From: Enterococcus moraviensis ATCC BAA-383
GTDB lineage: Bacteria; Bacillota; Bacilli; Lactobacillales; Enterococcaceae
NCBI RefSeq assembly: GCF_000407445.1
Contig: NZ_ASWB01000001.1
Coordinates: 930,001 to 994,000, forward strand
Length of the DNA: 64,000 nucleotides
Direction: 5' to 3'
Below the pieces are notes generated by a model that did no database searches, was not told the DNA's origin, and saw only the letters and a program-made list of their open reading frames with translations. The position numbers were made by a program, and so were the translations under genes. Positions 25,158 through 34,908 of the stretch are shown one piece after another; within the stretch, counting starts at the first letter, position 1; each line of letters starts with the position of its first letter.

Positions 25158-25188
25158 TTCCTTTTTCTCCTTAGTTGCTTAGCATTAT

Positions 25189-25935
25189 CTAGCGTTTCAA
25201 AGCATTTACCCTTAATCTTCGATAATCTGCTTCCCAATGATCTTTCTTCCACAAACGAGGGGCCAATTCTTGCTCCATATTCACAAATAGCTGCTCTTTT
25301 TGATTTTCCGACAGTTCCCCCAACTCAGAAGCATAAAACTGTTCCATCCATTCTCTAAGACCTGCTTTCTGTCCTTTAAGAGGTGTCGGTCGTTCATATT
25401 CTAACATTTCCACAACGTCAAAATGATTCTTTTCTAGCAAAATCCGATAATCCTCAACAGACGTAAAGCAAAACGGCTCCTCAAAAGGTACACCTAATGC
25501 ATTTAACTCACGCCCAAAAGCTTCTCTAATCATCTGAACATTTCCAACTGCACCAAACTCACAAATCAACTGCCCTTTCATGTTTAGATGTTCACTGATA
25601 TTTTTCAATAACAACTCTTGATCAGGAATCCAATGAAAAACAGCATTTGAAAAAGCGACATCATACAGTCCAATTTGATCCGAGGGATTTAAAATATCCT
25701 CCTGTAAAAAAATCAAATCAGGATAACTTTCTTTTGCTTGATTGATCATATTTACTGACTGATCGATCCCCGTCACCTCATGACCAAGTTCCGCCATTCG
25801 ATTCGTCAATTCACCCGTCCCACAGCCGATATCCAACACTTTTTTCGGTTCTTTCGGCAATAACTCCAACAAGCCAGCCCCGTATTTAAAAACAAAATCG
25901 TGGGTGGTATTATATTTTTTTGCATCCCATTCCAT
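25189..25935 (-). CDS. SAM-dependent methyltransferase, Tam-like
   Basis: 248 aa from ATG 25935 (AGGAG upstream). The frame upstream of it lacks a site. Class I methyltransferase motif I is VLDIGCGTGELT (about 35-46). GIDQSVNMI holds the acidic end of beta-2, and FSNAVFHWIPDQ is motif IV. The start MEWDAKKYNTTHDFV and the FHW segment resemble trans-aconitate methyltransferase. Substrate not certain. Confidence 0.82.
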   Translation of the reverse strand: MEWDAKKYNTTHDFVFKYGAGLLELLPKEPKKVLDIGCGTGELTNRMAELGHEVTGIDQSVNMINQAKESYPDLIFLQEDILNPSDQIGLYDVAFSNAVFHWIPDQELLLKNISEHLNMKGQLICEFGAVGNVQMIREAFGRELNALGVPFEEPFCFTSVEDYRILLEKNHFDVVEMLEYERPTPLKGQKAGLREWMEQFYASELGELSENQKEQLFVNMEQELAPRLWKKDHWEADYRRLRVNALKR

Positions 25936-26016
25936 TGATTTCACGCTCCTAACGATGTAATGAAAAGAAGGATGTGGGACAAAAGTAAAAAGCACTTTTG
26001 TTTCACACCCTAAATA

Positions 26017-26116
26017 TGAATAAACGGTGGGAGCAGAAGCAACCCCTTCGGAAATAAGCTGAAATTCACAAAAATTTGAAGATCAATTTTCGTGAATTTC
26101 TTCTTATTTCTCGGGG
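26017..26116. repeat. Dispersed intergenic hairpin element, copy A
   Basis: Shares GAATAAACGGTGG, GCAGAAGC, CGGAAATAAGC, TTCACAAAAATTT, CAATTTTCGTGAAT and TTATTTCTCGGG with 34792-34892. It folds into a long imperfect hairpin. Degenerate relatives occur at 22734-22820, 31310-31440 and 53600-53640. Confidence 0.6.
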
Positions 26117-26153
26117 TTAAACACTCCTGTCCCAACCTCACTCTTACTATTTC

Positions 26154-26741
26154 CTATTGCCAATACGCCGGAATCTTCGCTTCATAAGCCGCAATTTCAT
26201 CATCATGCGTCAAACTGATTGCAATATCATCCAATCCATTGACCAACTTATGCTTCCATGTTCCGTCGATTTCAAAAGAATACGTCCCATTTGGCGTGAT
26301 CACTTGTTGGGCAGGCAAATCGATCGTAATCGTTTCATCTGCCCCAAGTCCTGCCAGTGCATCCAACTCATCATGTTTCAACACAATCGGTAGTAAGCCA
26401 TTTTTCGTGGCATTCATATAAAAAATATCACTAAAACTTCCTGCAATCACTGCTTTAAAGCCATAATCATCCAACGCCCAAGCCGCATGCTCTCTTGATG
26501 AGCCTGAACCAAAGTTATCACCAGAAATCAAAATGGTTGCCTCTTTATATTGCGGCTTATTTAAGGTAAATTCTGGATTTGGTGTACGATCTGGCAAGTA
26601 ACGCCATTCATCAAATAAAAACTCGCCAAACCCTGTTTTTTCGATTCGTTTTAGAAATGATTTTGGAATGATTTGATCTGTATCGATATTGTCGTTCATT
26701 AGTGGAACCGTGGTTCCTGTATGTTGTGTAAATGCCTCCAT
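26154..26741 (-). CDS. leuD: 3-isopropylmalate dehydratase small subunit
   Basis: 195 aa; ATG overlaps the leuC stop by one base. The swivel domain signature is visible: [20 protein letters not shown] at the start and [19 protein letters not shown] in the middle. With LeuC it isomerises 2-isopropylmalate to 3-isopropylmalate in leucine synthesis. Last gene of leuABCD. A dispersed hairpin element lies downstream. Confidence 0.95.
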   Translation of the reverse strand: MEAFTQHTGTTVPLMNDNIDTDQIIPKSFLKRIEKTGFGEFLFDEWRYLPDRTPNPEFTLNKPQYKEATILISGDNFGSGSSREHAAWALDDYGFKAVIAGSFSDIFYMNATKNGLLPIVLKHDELDALAGLGADETITIDLPAQQVITPNGTYSFEIDGTWKHKLVNGLDDIAISLTHDDEIAAYEAKIPAYWQ

Positions 26742-28117
26742 TATGCACCAAGCTCCTCTCTAATGTCTCTAAATGTTCCTTCAATTGCAGCAGTTGCTGC
26801 CATCGCCGGGCTACAAAGATGGGTTCTTGCCCCTTTACCTTGACGGCCTTCAAAGTTTCGGTTGGATGTTGAGGCACAGTGAACGCCTGCTGGTACTTGG
26901 TCAGGATTCATCCCTAGACACATGGAACAACCTGGTTCCCGCCACTCAAAGCCTGCTTCAGTGAAAATTTTATCCAATCCGATTTTTTCAGCTGCTTTAC
27001 GAACAGGTCTAGAGCCTGGTACGACGATTGCGGTAATGCCTTCTTTGACTTTTTTTCCTTTAACGATGCGAGCTGCTTCTTCTAGGTCAGATAGTCGCCC
27101 GTTCGTGCAAGAGCCAATAAAGACGTAGCCAATTTCGATGTCTGATGGGCGTTGTCCCGGTTTTAGATCCATATAGTTATAGGCACGTTCGTCGTTCATA
27201 TCTTTGATTTCTGGGAAGGTTCCTGTGATTGGAATACCCATTTCTGGATTCGTGCCCCATGTTACAAATGGCACCAATTCTTCTGCATTTAGTTCTAGAT
27301 TGGTATCGTACACAGCATCGGGATCACTTGGTAGTTTTTTCCAATCGGCGATTGCTTCATCCATATCTTCTGGCGCGTATTCTCTGCCACGCACATACTC
27401 AAAAGTTTTTTCATCTGGCGCCATCATACCCATTTTTGCGCCACCTTCGATGGCCATGTTGCAGATGGTCATGCGTTCTTCCATCGTTAGGTTTTCGATC
27501 GTTTCCCCGTAAAATTCAACCGCATGCCCCACACCAAAATCAACGCCATATTTTGCAATCAACGCTAGAATAATATCTTTGGCATAGACGCCTTTTGCTA
27601 GTTTCCCAGTGATCTTGACACCCATTGATTTTGGTTTATTTTGCCAAATACATTGTGTGGCAAAAACGTGTTCAACTTCACTTGTACCGATCCCAAATGC
27701 CAACGCACCAAAAGCACCATGCGTAGCTGTATGGGAATCCCCACAAACAATGATTTTTCCTGGTTGGGTCAAGCCTGTTTCGGGTCCCACCATATGCACG
27801 ATTCCTTGACGGTCACTGCCGTTATCACAAAGAGTTACACCGAATTCTTCACAGTTTTTCTGTAAAGCTTCGATTTGTTTTTTTGCTACCAAATCGGTGA
27901 TGTTAAAAATATCTTGGGTTGGGACGTTATGATCCATTGTCCCAAAGGTTCTATCTGGTCGGCGGACTTTTCTGCCAGCTTCTCTTAGCCCTTCAAAGGC
28001 TTGTGGTGAGGTTACTTCATGAATCAGATGAAGATTGACGTAAAGTAGTTGTGGTTCTCCTGCAACGCCTGAGACTACATGTTGTTCCCAAAGTTTATCA
28101 AATAGTGTTTTTCCCAT
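26741..28117 (-). CDS. leuC: 3-isopropylmalate dehydratase large subunit
   Basis: 458 aa from ATG 28117 (GAGAGGTG upstream), one base after the leuB stop. GTG 28126 would overlap leuB and is less likely. Aconitase-type signatures are present: [20 protein letters not shown], and Cys ligands of the 4Fe-4S cluster in FIGSCTNGR and [11 protein letters not shown]. Full length for the bacterial LeuC family. Forms the isomerase with LeuD. Confidence 0.96.
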   Translation of the reverse strand: MGKTLFDKLWEQHVVSGVAGEPQLLYVNLHLIHEVTSPQAFEGLREAGRKVRRPDRTFGTMDHNVPTQDIFNITDLVAKKQIEALQKNCEEFGVTLCDNGSDRQGIVHMVGPETGLTQPGKIIVCGDSHTATHGAFGALAFGIGTSEVEHVFATQCIWQNKPKSMGVKITGKLAKGVYAKDIILALIAKYGVDFGVGHAVEFYGETIENLTMEERMTICNMAIEGGAKMGMMAPDEKTFEYVRGREYAPEDMDEAIADWKKLPSDPDAVYDTNLELNAEELVPFVTWGTNPEMGIPITGTFPEIKDMNDERAYNYMDLKPGQRPSDIEIGYVFIGSCTNGRLSDLEEAARIVKGKKVKEGITAIVVPGSRPVRKAAEKIGLDKIFTEAGFEWREPGCSMCLGMNPDQVPAGVHCASTSNRNFEGRQGKGARTHLCSPAMAATAAIEGTFRDIREELGA

Positions 28118-28118
28118 G

Positions 28119-29165
28119 TTAAGCACCTCTCAATTCTGTTAGTACGGCTTCTGTAAAATCTGTGGTTGTGGCTTTACCACCTAAATCTGTGGTTAGAATG
28201 CCTTGATTCATCACACGATCGCAAGCATTTTCGATTTTCTTCGCTGAGCTTTCTAAGTCAAACGATTGGCGCAACATCATTGCCGCCGACAAGATCATCG
28301 ACATTGGATTGGCGCTATTTTGATTGGCGATATCCGGCGCAGAGCCATGGATCGGTTCGTATAACGAGGGCCCTGATTCACTGTGGCTGGCACTTGGCAT
28401 CATACCGAGTGAACCTGGAATCACTGATGCTTCATCACTTAGGATATCGCCGAATAGATTTTCTGTGACGATTACGTCAAAAGTTTTAGGTTTTTGGATC
28501 ATGACCATTGCCGCTGAATCAACTAGTTGATGTTCTAAGATACAATCTGGAAATTCTTGTGCCACTTCTTCTGCAGTTTGACGCCATAATTTACTGGTTG
28601 CTAGTACATTGGCTTTGTCGACAGATGTGACTTTTTTATTTCTAGTTCGAGCGATTTCAAACGCTTTTCTGATAATGCGTTGAATCTCAGTTTTTGAGTA
28701 AGTACAAAGGTCTGAGGCTTCTGTATCCCCTAGGTTTTTTTCACCGAAGTAGATACCGCCTGTTAATTCGCGAACGACTACAAAATCAACGCCTCGAACA
28801 TTTTCTTCTTTTAATGGCGATAAATGAACGACTGCATCTGGTACTGATATTGGACGGATATTGGCAAAAAGTCCTAAAGCTTTTCTTAATCCAAGTAAGC
28901 CTTGTTCAGGTCGTTTTGGCGCATTGTCCCATTTTGGACCGCCGATTGCACCAAGTAAAATTGCATCGGCTGTTTCGCAGGCTTTTAGTGTTTCTGCTGG
29001 TAAAGGATCCCCTTGCTCATCAATACCAGCGCCACCAAAAGCAAAGCGTTCAATATCAAAATCTAGATTATCTTGTACCATGATTTCAGCTAAAATTTTT
29101 AGTGCGCTGTCCATTATTTCGGCTCCGATGCCATCACCTGGCAATGCTACGATTCGTTTGCTCAT
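28119..29165 (-). CDS. leuB: 3-isopropylmalate dehydrogenase
   Basis: 348 aa; ATG overlaps the leuA stop. It begins [16 protein letters not shown]. Substrate-binding Arg and Lys residues lie in [14 protein letters not shown] and the conserved VREL stretch. [20 protein letters not shown] and [18 protein letters not shown] are family signatures. It oxidises and decarboxylates 3-isopropylmalate with NAD+. Third step of leucine synthesis. Confidence 0.96.
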   Translation of the reverse strand: MSKRIVALPGDGIGAEIMDSALKILAEIMVQDNLDFDIERFAFGGAGIDEQGDPLPAETLKACETADAILLGAIGGPKWDNAPKRPEQGLLGLRKALGLFANIRPISVPDAVVHLSPLKEENVRGVDFVVVRELTGGIYFGEKNLGDTEASDLCTYSKTEIQRIIRKAFEIARTRNKKVTSVDKANVLATSKLWRQTAEEVAQEFPDCILEHQLVDSAAMVMIQKPKTFDVIVTENLFGDILSDEASVIPGSLGMMPSASHSESGPSLYEPIHGSAPDIANQNSANPMSMILSAAMMLRQSFDLESSAKKIENACDRVMNQGILTTDLGGKATTTDFTEAVLTELRGA

Positions 29166-30694
29166 TATGCTTTCCCCACTTCTTTTTGAAATTGTTCACT
29201 GGCTTTGACATAGGCTTTCGCTGACGCTTGTAAAACATCAAAATCGATACCGATGCCGTTGAATTGTTTATTGTTTTCAGCATCTGCTAAGGTTACATGT
29301 ACTTCAGCTTGAGCATCTTCCCCGCCTGTAATGGCTTTAATGTAATATTCTTGAAGCTCTGGTTTTTGGACAAATATTTTATCGATTGAATTATAAATCG
29401 CTTGAATACTACCAGAACCGATTGCTGATTCTGTTTTACTTTCGTCATCTCCTGTATTGATGGAAACAATTGCTCCTTGACTGCCATCGGACACATATTG
29501 TAGCTGGACACGTTCTAAGCGATAATTCTCGCTACATTCTTGCGATTGACCAACCATTAAAGCAATCAGATCATCTTCTGTAACTTGTTTCTTTTTGTCC
29601 GCTAATGATTTAAAGCGTTTAAAAGCATCTTTTAATTCATCATCAGTTAGTTGATAGCCTAGTGTTTCCATTTTAGTTGCAAAAGCATGACGACCAGATA
29701 ATTTCCCTAATGGCAATGAGTTTTCGTTTACCCCAACGAGTGACGGTGTAATGATTTCGTAGGTATCTGGATTTTTCAATACACCATCTTGATGGATACC
29801 TGATTCATGTGCATAGGCATTCGCTCCGATGATGGCTTTATTTCTTGGTACTGCAACACCCGATAGACGACTGACGAGATCGCTGGTTCTTTTAGTTTCA
29901 TTCAATGTGATATTACTTTGAGCTTCGTAGAAGTCTTTTCTGATGTAAAGAGCCAACGCTACTTCTTCAAGTGCTGTATTGCCAGCACGTTCGCCGATAC
30001 CGTTGATTGTTCCTTCCACTCGACGAGCGCCATTTTCGATAGCCGCTAAGGCATTGGCCGTCGCCATGCCTAGATCATCATGACAATGAGAGGAGAAAAT
30101 AATTTCTTGGTCACTTTGGATATTTTCAATCAAAAATTTAAATAGTGCACCGTATTCCGTTGGGTTGGAATAACCAACTGTGTCTGGAACATTGATGATT
30201 GTTGCCCCCGCATCAATAGCTGTTTGAACTGCTTTTAATAGAAATGGTTTGTCTGTTCTGGTTGCATCTTCTGGTGAAAACTGAACTTTCTCAAATTTGG
30301 TTCTAGCGTAGCTAACGTGTTCTTTAATAGAAGCGATTACTTCGTCTGGTGTCATTTTTAGTTTAAATTCCATATGAACCGGGCTAGTTGCTAGAAATAC
30401 ATGGATTTGTGGGTGCTTGGCATTTTGCAACGCTTCATGAGCGCGATCGATGTCAGCTTTTTGACAACGAGCAAGCCCTGCAACGGTCATTTTTTCAGCA
30501 TTTTCAGCGATTGCTTTGACTGCTTCAAAATCGCCAATTGATGCGATTGGAAATCCCGCTTCGATCGTATCGATGCCCCATTTTTCTAGTTGTTTGGCAA
30601 TTTGAACTTTTTCTTTTGTGTTGAAATTTACGCCTGGTGTTTGTTCGCCGTCTCTTAGAGTGGTGTCAAAAAATTGGATAGTTTTCATGTTCAT
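29165..30694 (-). CDS. leuA: 2-isopropylmalate synthase
   Basis: 509 aa from ATG 30694 (MNMKTIQ). ATG 30688 is equally possible, with AAAGG upstream of both. The HMG-CoA-lyase-like barrel starts [16 protein letters not shown], with the metal His pair in [17 protein letters not shown]-terminal LeuA dimer or regulatory domain (about 395-505) binds leucine for feedback control. First committed step of leucine synthesis. The 5' leader carries an attenuator with a Leu-rich leader peptide and four 75-bp tandem repeats. Confidence 0.96.
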   Translation of the reverse strand: MNMKTIQFFDTTLRDGEQTPGVNFNTKEKVQIAKQLEKWGIDTIEAGFPIASIGDFEAVKAIAENAEKMTVAGLARCQKADIDRAHEALQNAKHPQIHVFLATSPVHMEFKLKMTPDEVIASIKEHVSYARTKFEKVQFSPEDATRTDKPFLLKAVQTAIDAGATIINVPDTVGYSNPTEYGALFKFLIENIQSDQEIIFSSHCHDDLGMATANALAAIENGARRVEGTINGIGERAGNTALEEVALALYIRKDFYEAQSNITLNETKRTSDLVSRLSGVAVPRNKAIIGANAYAHESGIHQDGVLKNPDTYEIITPSLVGVNENSLPLGKLSGRHAFATKMETLGYQLTDDELKDAFKRFKSLADKKKQVTEDDLIALMVGQSQECSENYRLERVQLQYVSDGSQGAIVSINTGDDESKTESAIGSGSIQAIYNSIDKIFVQKPELQEYYIKAITGGEDAQAEVHVTLADAENNKQFNGIGIDFDVLQASAKAYVKASEQFQKEVGKA

Positions 30695-30754
30695 ACATCC
30701 TTTCCGAATTGAGTGAATGGTGTTCTTCATTTTTTGTGGTTAGGTCTTTTCTCC

Positions 30755-31030
30755 TTGCCGCCAAGTATTGTGCATCATTAGCTCTGCAAACAGTCGCTGT
30801 GATTTAGACGAAAGTAACTTCTCTCGCTTCGCTCGCCAAGTATTGTGCATCATCAGCTCTGCAAGCAGTCGCTGTGATTTAGACGAAAGTAACTTCTCTC
30901 GCTTCGCTCGCCAAGTATTGCGCAACATCAGCTCTGCAAGCAGTCGCTGTGTTTTAGACGAAAGTAACTTCTCTCGCTTCGCTCGCCAAGTATTGCGCAA
31001 CATCAGCTCTGCAAGCAGTCGCTGTGTTTT
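30755..31030. repeat. Four tandem 75-bp repeats in the leuA leader
   Basis: CCAAGTATTG recurs at 30761, 30836, 30911 and 30986, a period of exactly 75. Units are nearly identical (TTAGACGAAAGTAACTTCTC, GCTTCGCTCG, GCATCATCAGCTCTGCAA). The last is cut off at 31030. The array is transcribed between the attenuator and leuA. An open frame through it on the minus strand is a by-product of the repeat length being a multiple of three. Confidence 0.9.
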
Positions 31031-31035
31031 GCAAC

Positions 31036-31074
31036 AAAAAAACATCCCACGAATATGGGATGTTTTATCATCCC
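31036..31074 (-). terminator. leu attenuator: terminator with alternative antiterminator
   Basis: On the minus strand, segment B CATCCC (31062-31057) pairs with C GGGATG (31048-31043), followed by six T. Upstream, A GGGATG (31074-31069) is identical to C and could pair with B instead. The two structures exclude one another, the hallmark of transcription attenuation. Confidence 0.75.
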
Positions 31075-31146
31075 GTTCATGCAATGCGAAAACAGGACTC
31101 TCAACGTCTGATAAGAAAAAGCTGGGCTACAGCTGGTTTCTAGAGA

Positions 31147-31206
31147 TCAGTGTGATGAGTCCTTCATTAATAATAAGAATGTAATTGTTGTTATTTGCTT
31201 GTTCAT
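31147..31206 (-). CDS. Leucine leader peptide
   Basis: 19 codons from ATG 31206 with AAAGGATG upstream. The peptide is MNKQITTITFLLLMKDSSH and contains three consecutive TTA Leu codons. It lies about 75 bases before the mutually exclusive hairpins preceding leuA. Slow translation at the Leu codons when charged tRNA-Leu is scarce would favour the antiterminator. Comparable leader-peptide control is known for the leu-ilv operon of Lactococcus lactis. Confidence 0.75.
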   Translation of the reverse strand: MNKQITTITFLLLMKDSSH

Positions 31207-31261
31207 AATAGTCAACATCCTTTATTGTCAGAATTTTTAAATAATTCAAACTATAATGTTA

Positions 31262-31290
31262 AAGATACAGAAGATTCAAATTAAAGTCAA
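31262..31290 (-). promoter_or_regulatory. Candidate leu operon promoter
   Basis: TTGACT (31290-31285), 17 bases, TATCTT (31267-31262), about 55 bases before the leader peptide start. Confidence 0.5.
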
Positions 31291-31309
31291 TAGTTTTATG
31301 AGAATTTTT

Positions 31310-31440
31310 TTAAGAAAGAGGTGGAGACAGAAGTATTTAACTCTCAGCTTATTCCCGATCCTTCAAATCTTAGTGCTTTAGCACTTAGAATTTGATGTGA
31401 TCGAAGCGTAGTCGTTGCTTCTGCTCCATCCCCTTTTTTT
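31310..31440. repeat. Dispersed hairpin element and possible terminator next to metY
   Basis: GGTGGAGACAGAAG at one end is answered by CTTCTGCTCCATCC and TTTTTTTT at the other. The centre (AAATCTTAGTGC/GCACTTAGAATTT) is a second palindrome. The T tract favours termination on the plus strand, but the element lies directly after metY on the minus strand. Distantly like the 26017 and 34792 elements. Confidence 0.4.
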
Positions 31441-31443
31441 TCG

Positions 31444-32724
31444 TTATAGCTTGTCTAGTGCTTGCGCTAGATCTCCAAGAATATCTTCTATATTCTCAAT
31501 CCCAATTGATAATCGAATCAATTCTGGTGAAGTCCCTGATGCTTTTAGTTCTTCTTCACTTAATTGAGAATGTGTAGTTGAAGCTGGATGTATGATCAAT
31601 GATTTTGCATCCCCAACATTGGCCAAGAGTGAGAATACTTCAACATGATTAATCAACTGTTTCCCTGCCTCAGCTCCACCTTTTACCCCAAAAGTAAAGA
31701 CTGATCCTGCGCCTTTAGGTAAGTACTTTTTCGATAATTCATAGTATTTATTGTCGGTTAACCCTGGATAGTTGACCCATTCCACTTTAGGGTGTTTCGT
31801 TAAAAATTCTGCGACCGCCAATGCGTTTTCTACATGACGCTCTAATCGTAAAGATAATGTTTCTAAGCCTAAAATCAATAAAAAACTATTGAATGGGGAA
31901 ATCGCTGCTCCAGTATCGCGTAATAAAGATACTCTTAATCGAGTGATATATGCTGCAGCGCCCACATCATTTGTATACGAAAGTCCATGATAACTTGGAT
32001 CTGGTTCAACTAATTTAGGGAATTTGCCGTTTGCCCAGTTAAACTTACCGGAATCAATAACAACACCACCTAAAGCAACACCATGTCCTCCAATAAATTT
32101 TGTTGCAGAATAAACCACTATGTCAGCGCCAAAATCAAACGGACGATTTAAATACGCTGTAGCAAAGGTATTATCAACGATCAATGGTAGTTCATGCTTA
32201 TGTGCGATTTCTGCAATGGCTTCTAAATCAGCAACATTTGTGATTGGATTTCCGATTGTTTCTACAAAAATCGCTTTTGTATTTTCTTTGATTGCTTCCT
32301 CAAAATTGTTTAAATGATCTGGTTCAACAAATGTTGTTGTGATACCAAATTCTGGTAATGTATGAGCAAATAAATTGAATGTGCCACCATATAATGTTGA
32401 GGCTGAAACAATATGATCGCCACTACTTGCGAGATTTTGGATTGCATACGTAACGGCCGCTGTCCCAGAAGCTACTGCCACAGCACCAACACCGCCTTCT
32501 AATTCATTTAAACGATCTTCTAAAACGGCTGTCGTTGGATTGGTAATACGGGTATAGATATTACCAGCTTTTGAAAGGGCAAATTTTTCTGCAGCATCTT
32601 GCGTATCATCAAAAGTGTAGGATGTTGTTTGATAAATCGGCACTGCTCTTGAATTTGTTTCTTTGTCGGGGATGTGTCCACCGTGAATTTGAATTGTTTC
32701 GAATTGATAGTTAGCGTTCGTCAT
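31444..32724 (-). CDS. metY: O-acetylhomoserine sulfhydrylase, PLP enzyme
   Basis: 426 aa. Cys/Met-metabolism PLP family: [44 protein letters not shown], and [17 protein letters not shown] with the PLP-binding Lys. The insertion around PSYHGLSY and the length favour the MetY class (O-acetylhomoserine plus sulfide to homocysteine) over cystathionine synthases. The Met-specific T-box upstream confirms a methionine role. MetY start follows GAATGAGGCATA. Confidence 0.93.
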   Translation of the reverse strand: MTNANYQFETIQIHGGHIPDKETNSRAVPIYQTTSYTFDDTQDAAEKFALSKAGNIYTRITNPTTAVLEDRLNELEGGVGAVAVASGTAAVTYAIQNLASSGDHIVSASTLYGGTFNLFAHTLPEFGITTTFVEPDHLNNFEEAIKENTKAIFVETIGNPITNVADLEAIAEIAHKHELPLIVDNTFATAYLNRPFDFGADIVVYSATKFIGGHGVALGGVVIDSGKFNWANGKFPKLVEPDPSYHGLSYTNDVGAAAYITRLRVSLLRDTGAAISPFNSFLLILGLETLSLRLERHVENALAVAEFLTKHPKVEWVNYPGLTDNKYYELSKKYLPKGAGSVFTFGVKGGAEAGKQLINHVEVFSLLANVGDAKSLIIHPASTTHSQLSEEELKASGTSPELIRLSIGIENIEDILGDLAQALDKL

Positions 32725-32833
32725 TATGCCTCATTCCTTTTCTTTTAATTGATTGTTTTAGTCTAGACTACTTTTTGTATATATCCCTTTCTTGCATAAT
32801 GCCCCCTCTTTTATAAATTTAGTGTAAAGAAAC

Positions 32834-33120
32834 GAAAAAAACGCCCTCTACTAGCTTTTTACTAGTAAAGGGCGATTGTCGCGGTACCACCTTTATTGGA
32901 AATAACTTCCATCTCAACTCAAACGCAGAATTGCTTCTTAATTTGGTGCTTTGATAACGGTAGCTGCCGTAAAAATCGTATTGATTTTTCCTCTCCAAGA
33001 TCATTTTCGACAAGTGTTCATTGCTTTCTTCCACCAAATGAAAGCTCTCTAAGTTTAGCTGAGATTAAACAATCTAGCCAAATTCAAATGTCTGCTTGTT
33101 TACTCTTCTTTTCAATGAGT
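32834..33120 (-). promoter_or_regulatory. T-box riboswitch, Met-specific, before metY
   Basis: The T-box GGTGGTACCGCG lies at 32891-32880. A terminator stem CGCCCTTTACTAG/CTAGTAGAGGGCG with seven T follows. Upstream Stem I contains AGAGAG, GGTGGAAGAAAGC and the specifier-loop sequence GAAAATGATC with ATG at 33004-33002. Uncharged tRNA-Met should stabilise the antiterminator and switch metY on. Confidence 0.93.
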
Positions 33121-33137
33121 TTATTTATTATAGGTAA

Positions 33138-33166
33138 TATTAGAACATACTCATTCATTTGTCAAT
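33138..33166 (-). promoter_or_regulatory. Promoter of T-box/metY transcript
   Basis: Consensus TTGACA (33166-33161), 17 bases, TAATAT (33143-33138). Confidence 0.75.
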
Positions 33167-33275
33167 TATTTTTCGTTTTTTTTTCATCCAAACTAAATAT
33201 TTTATTTGAACGGAGTGTCCTATTTCTCTTTCTTTCTTTTTTTTATTATAATAAGGGAAATTGGAGGTCGATTTA

Positions 33276-33632
33276 ATGTCAGCAAGCAATGAAAAAGTGG
33301 AATTACTTTTATCTTATCTATCTGAGATCCATACAAAGAGTTTAACTTTATATGATTTAGTGACTAGCCGCCCACGTCCTGAGGACACACGCATTCTTTT
33401 GAATATCAATGAGGTTTTTACTTACTATCATAGTGTTCGTGTTTTTTACTATAGTAATAGTGAATTAACTAAATCAGAGGTTCAACCATTTTTTAGTGCC
33501 TTTGAGGACTTCTATTTTGAATTGAAGCAGGTCTTTCTTCTTGAAGACGAGGATAGTATTCTACTTTATACTAAATTAACTGCTATGAAAGATTCTTTTG
33601 AGCAGTTGACGAATGATTTTAATGTTTTATAA
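33276..33632 (+). CDS. Hypothetical protein, 118 aa
   Basis: ATG 33276 follows GGAGGTC at good spacing. The protein (MSASNEKVELLLSYLSEIHT...) is acidic and probably an all-helical bundle without signal or span. A TATAAT at about 33245 provides a promoter pointing away from metY. It forms a two-gene unit with the 53-residue gene after it and a shared terminator. Function unknown. Confidence 0.7.
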   Translation: MSASNEKVELLLSYLSEIHTKSLTLYDLVTSRPRPEDTRILLNINEVFTYYHSVRVFYYSNSELTKSEVQPFFSAFEDFYFELKQVFLLEDEDSILLYTKLTAMKDSFEQLTNDFNVL

Positions 33633-33664
33633 TAGAGTAGACCACACGTAAAGAAGGTGCCCAA

Positions 33665-33826
33665 ATGGATCAAAGCGAAGTATTAGATCGCTTGCGCGAA
33701 GAGTTGGAAATTCCATTTTTCAATGGAAAGATTGAAGAACGTGAATACACAGAAGCGGAATACCAAAAGATCAAAGCTGATCTTGTTCAGTATTTTGATG
33801 ATTATGTTCGTAATGTAGAAAATTGA
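33665..33826 (+). CDS. Small hypothetical protein, 53 aa
   Basis: ATG 33665 is preceded by GAAGGTG. The peptide starts MDQSEVLDRLREELEIPFFN and ends DDYVRNVEN. It is acidic and helical, ends cleanly with TGA, and a strong terminator follows 14 bases later. Organisation with the preceding gene (33-base gap) suggests co-transcription. No known motif. Confidence 0.7.
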   Translation: MDQSEVLDRLREELEIPFFNGKIEEREYTEAEYQKIKADLVQYFDDYVRNVEN

Positions 33827-33839
33827 TACAACTAATTTA

Positions 33840-33883
33840 AGGACTAAAAGAAAACCTGTAGAGGTTTTCTTTTAGTCCTTTTT
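33840..33883 (+). terminator. Terminator of the two small genes
   Basis: AGGACTAAAAGAAAACC pairs with its complement around TGTAGA and is followed by TTTTT. It may also work in reverse. Confidence 0.9.
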
Positions 33884-34213
33884 GTCTATTTGTTCAAGCT
33901 TATTATCAATGATGAACTAATTTTTGTTCCATTATTGGTTCTAAAAGAATAAATAACTAAAATTATATTAAAACAAAAACCGAAATTCTATTATTTCGTA
34001 TCGATAAAAAAACAAAAAAATAAAAATAAAAAAAACCACCGGCTGAAAAGGCCGATGGAAAAGGAGTATTACTCAATAAGAGTAAAATGAAAAATAAAAA
34101 GGTTGTTGTTGGTATGAATACATAATACAACACATTTTTTTATTTGTCTACTAAAAATAACATTAAAAAAATATTAACTATCGCTCTTTTTTGTCATGTT
34201 TTCTCTTTTTTTT
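33884..34213. other. AT-rich intergenic stretch
   Basis: A-rich runs and one short G/C hairpin (ACCACCGGC..GCCGATGG near 34034) are the only structures. No gene, promoter pair or repeat could be supported. Confidence 0.5.
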
Positions 34214-34648
34214 TTATTTTTTTAATAAAAGATTGCTCATGCGTGTAATTGCAAATGAGATATCATCTGTTGCTTTGTCTTGTTTTTCTTCTGATTTATT
34301 AAATAGATCGATATCTATGCCTTTTTCTGGGTCTAAAGATAAAATCATTTCGTTACATCCAGCTAAATATTCAATGTATGAGCGTTCGAATTTTTTATGA
34401 ATACCCATTACTCGTGCTGGTGGGCGTAATTGACTAACCTTATCTAACATAAGCGTGTATTCTTTCGTTCCATCTTGGAAAATACGTTGAATTTCAGCAA
34501 TTCTTTCTGGTGATAAATCAGATACTTTTTCTTCGTCAATGGCTTTACGAACTTCTTCGTAATAGTCATTCATTTTTTCACCGACTTCTTCTGTTTCTTT
34601 GACGATATCGTTGATGTTTTGTACATAATAACCTAAATTTGGTTTCAC
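34214..34648 (-). CDS. Hypothetical helical protein, 144 aa
   Basis: GTG start at 34648 after AGGAAAG. The protein is acidic with long amphipathic helices (ETEEVGEKMNDYYEEVRKAI; ERIAEIQRIFQDGTKEYTLM) and no membrane span or signal. It resembles helical-bundle regulators only in composition. It lies alone between clpP and the convergent small genes. Family not recognised. Confidence 0.6.
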   Translation of the reverse strand: MKPNLGYYVQNINDIVKETEEVGEKMNDYYEEVRKAIDEEKVSDLSPERIAEIQRIFQDGTKEYTLMLDKVSQLRPPARVMGIHKKFERSYIEYLAGCNEMILSLDPEKGIDIDLFNKSEEKQDKATDDISFAITRMSNLLLKK

Positions 34649-34791
34649 ATTCTTTCCTACTTTCTTTTGGTAATCACTTAATTTTACACTGTTTTATAGG
34701 TGGATGACAAGAAGAATCTGTAATTTGCTTATTTCCTTTTATTCCTATAAAAATAAACGGGGGTTGTTCTCTTTTTGTTAAACATGCTAAT

Positions 34792-34892
34792 CCCGAATAA
34801 ACGGTGGAAGCAGAAGCAGTCCCATCGGAAATAAGCCAGCATTCACAAAAATTTAAAGAACAATTTTCGTGAATGCTGGCTTATTTCTCGGG
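34792..34892. repeat. Dispersed intergenic hairpin element, copy B
   Basis: Outer CCCGA/TCGGG encloses a nearly perfect stem GAAATAAGCCAGCATTCAC with its complement around an AT-rich loop. The same modules occur at 26017-26116, with paired changes in the stem. It lies just after clpP. Confidence 0.7.
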
Positions 34893-34908
34893 CCTAATTT
34901 TCAATTAT

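Noticed and set aside
30755-31030. Repeats considered as a CRISPR array
   Set aside because: Units are contiguous at constant 75 bp with no unique spacers and no cas genes. The same holds for the 79-bp array at 46661.
30740-31084. 114-codon minus-strand ORF with repeated LAELM..NTWRAKREKLLSSK units before leuA
   Set aside because: It is a by-product of the 75-bp tandem repeats (period divisible by three). It has no ribosome site and overlaps the attenuator.
31041-31440. T-box for leuA
   Set aside because: No GGTGG-x-ACCGCG-like sequence was found between 31030 and 31440. The leader peptide and alternative hairpins explain the region better.
32819-33037. 72-codon minus-strand ORF upstream of metY
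   Set aside because: It lies wholly within the T-box leader and includes its terminator.
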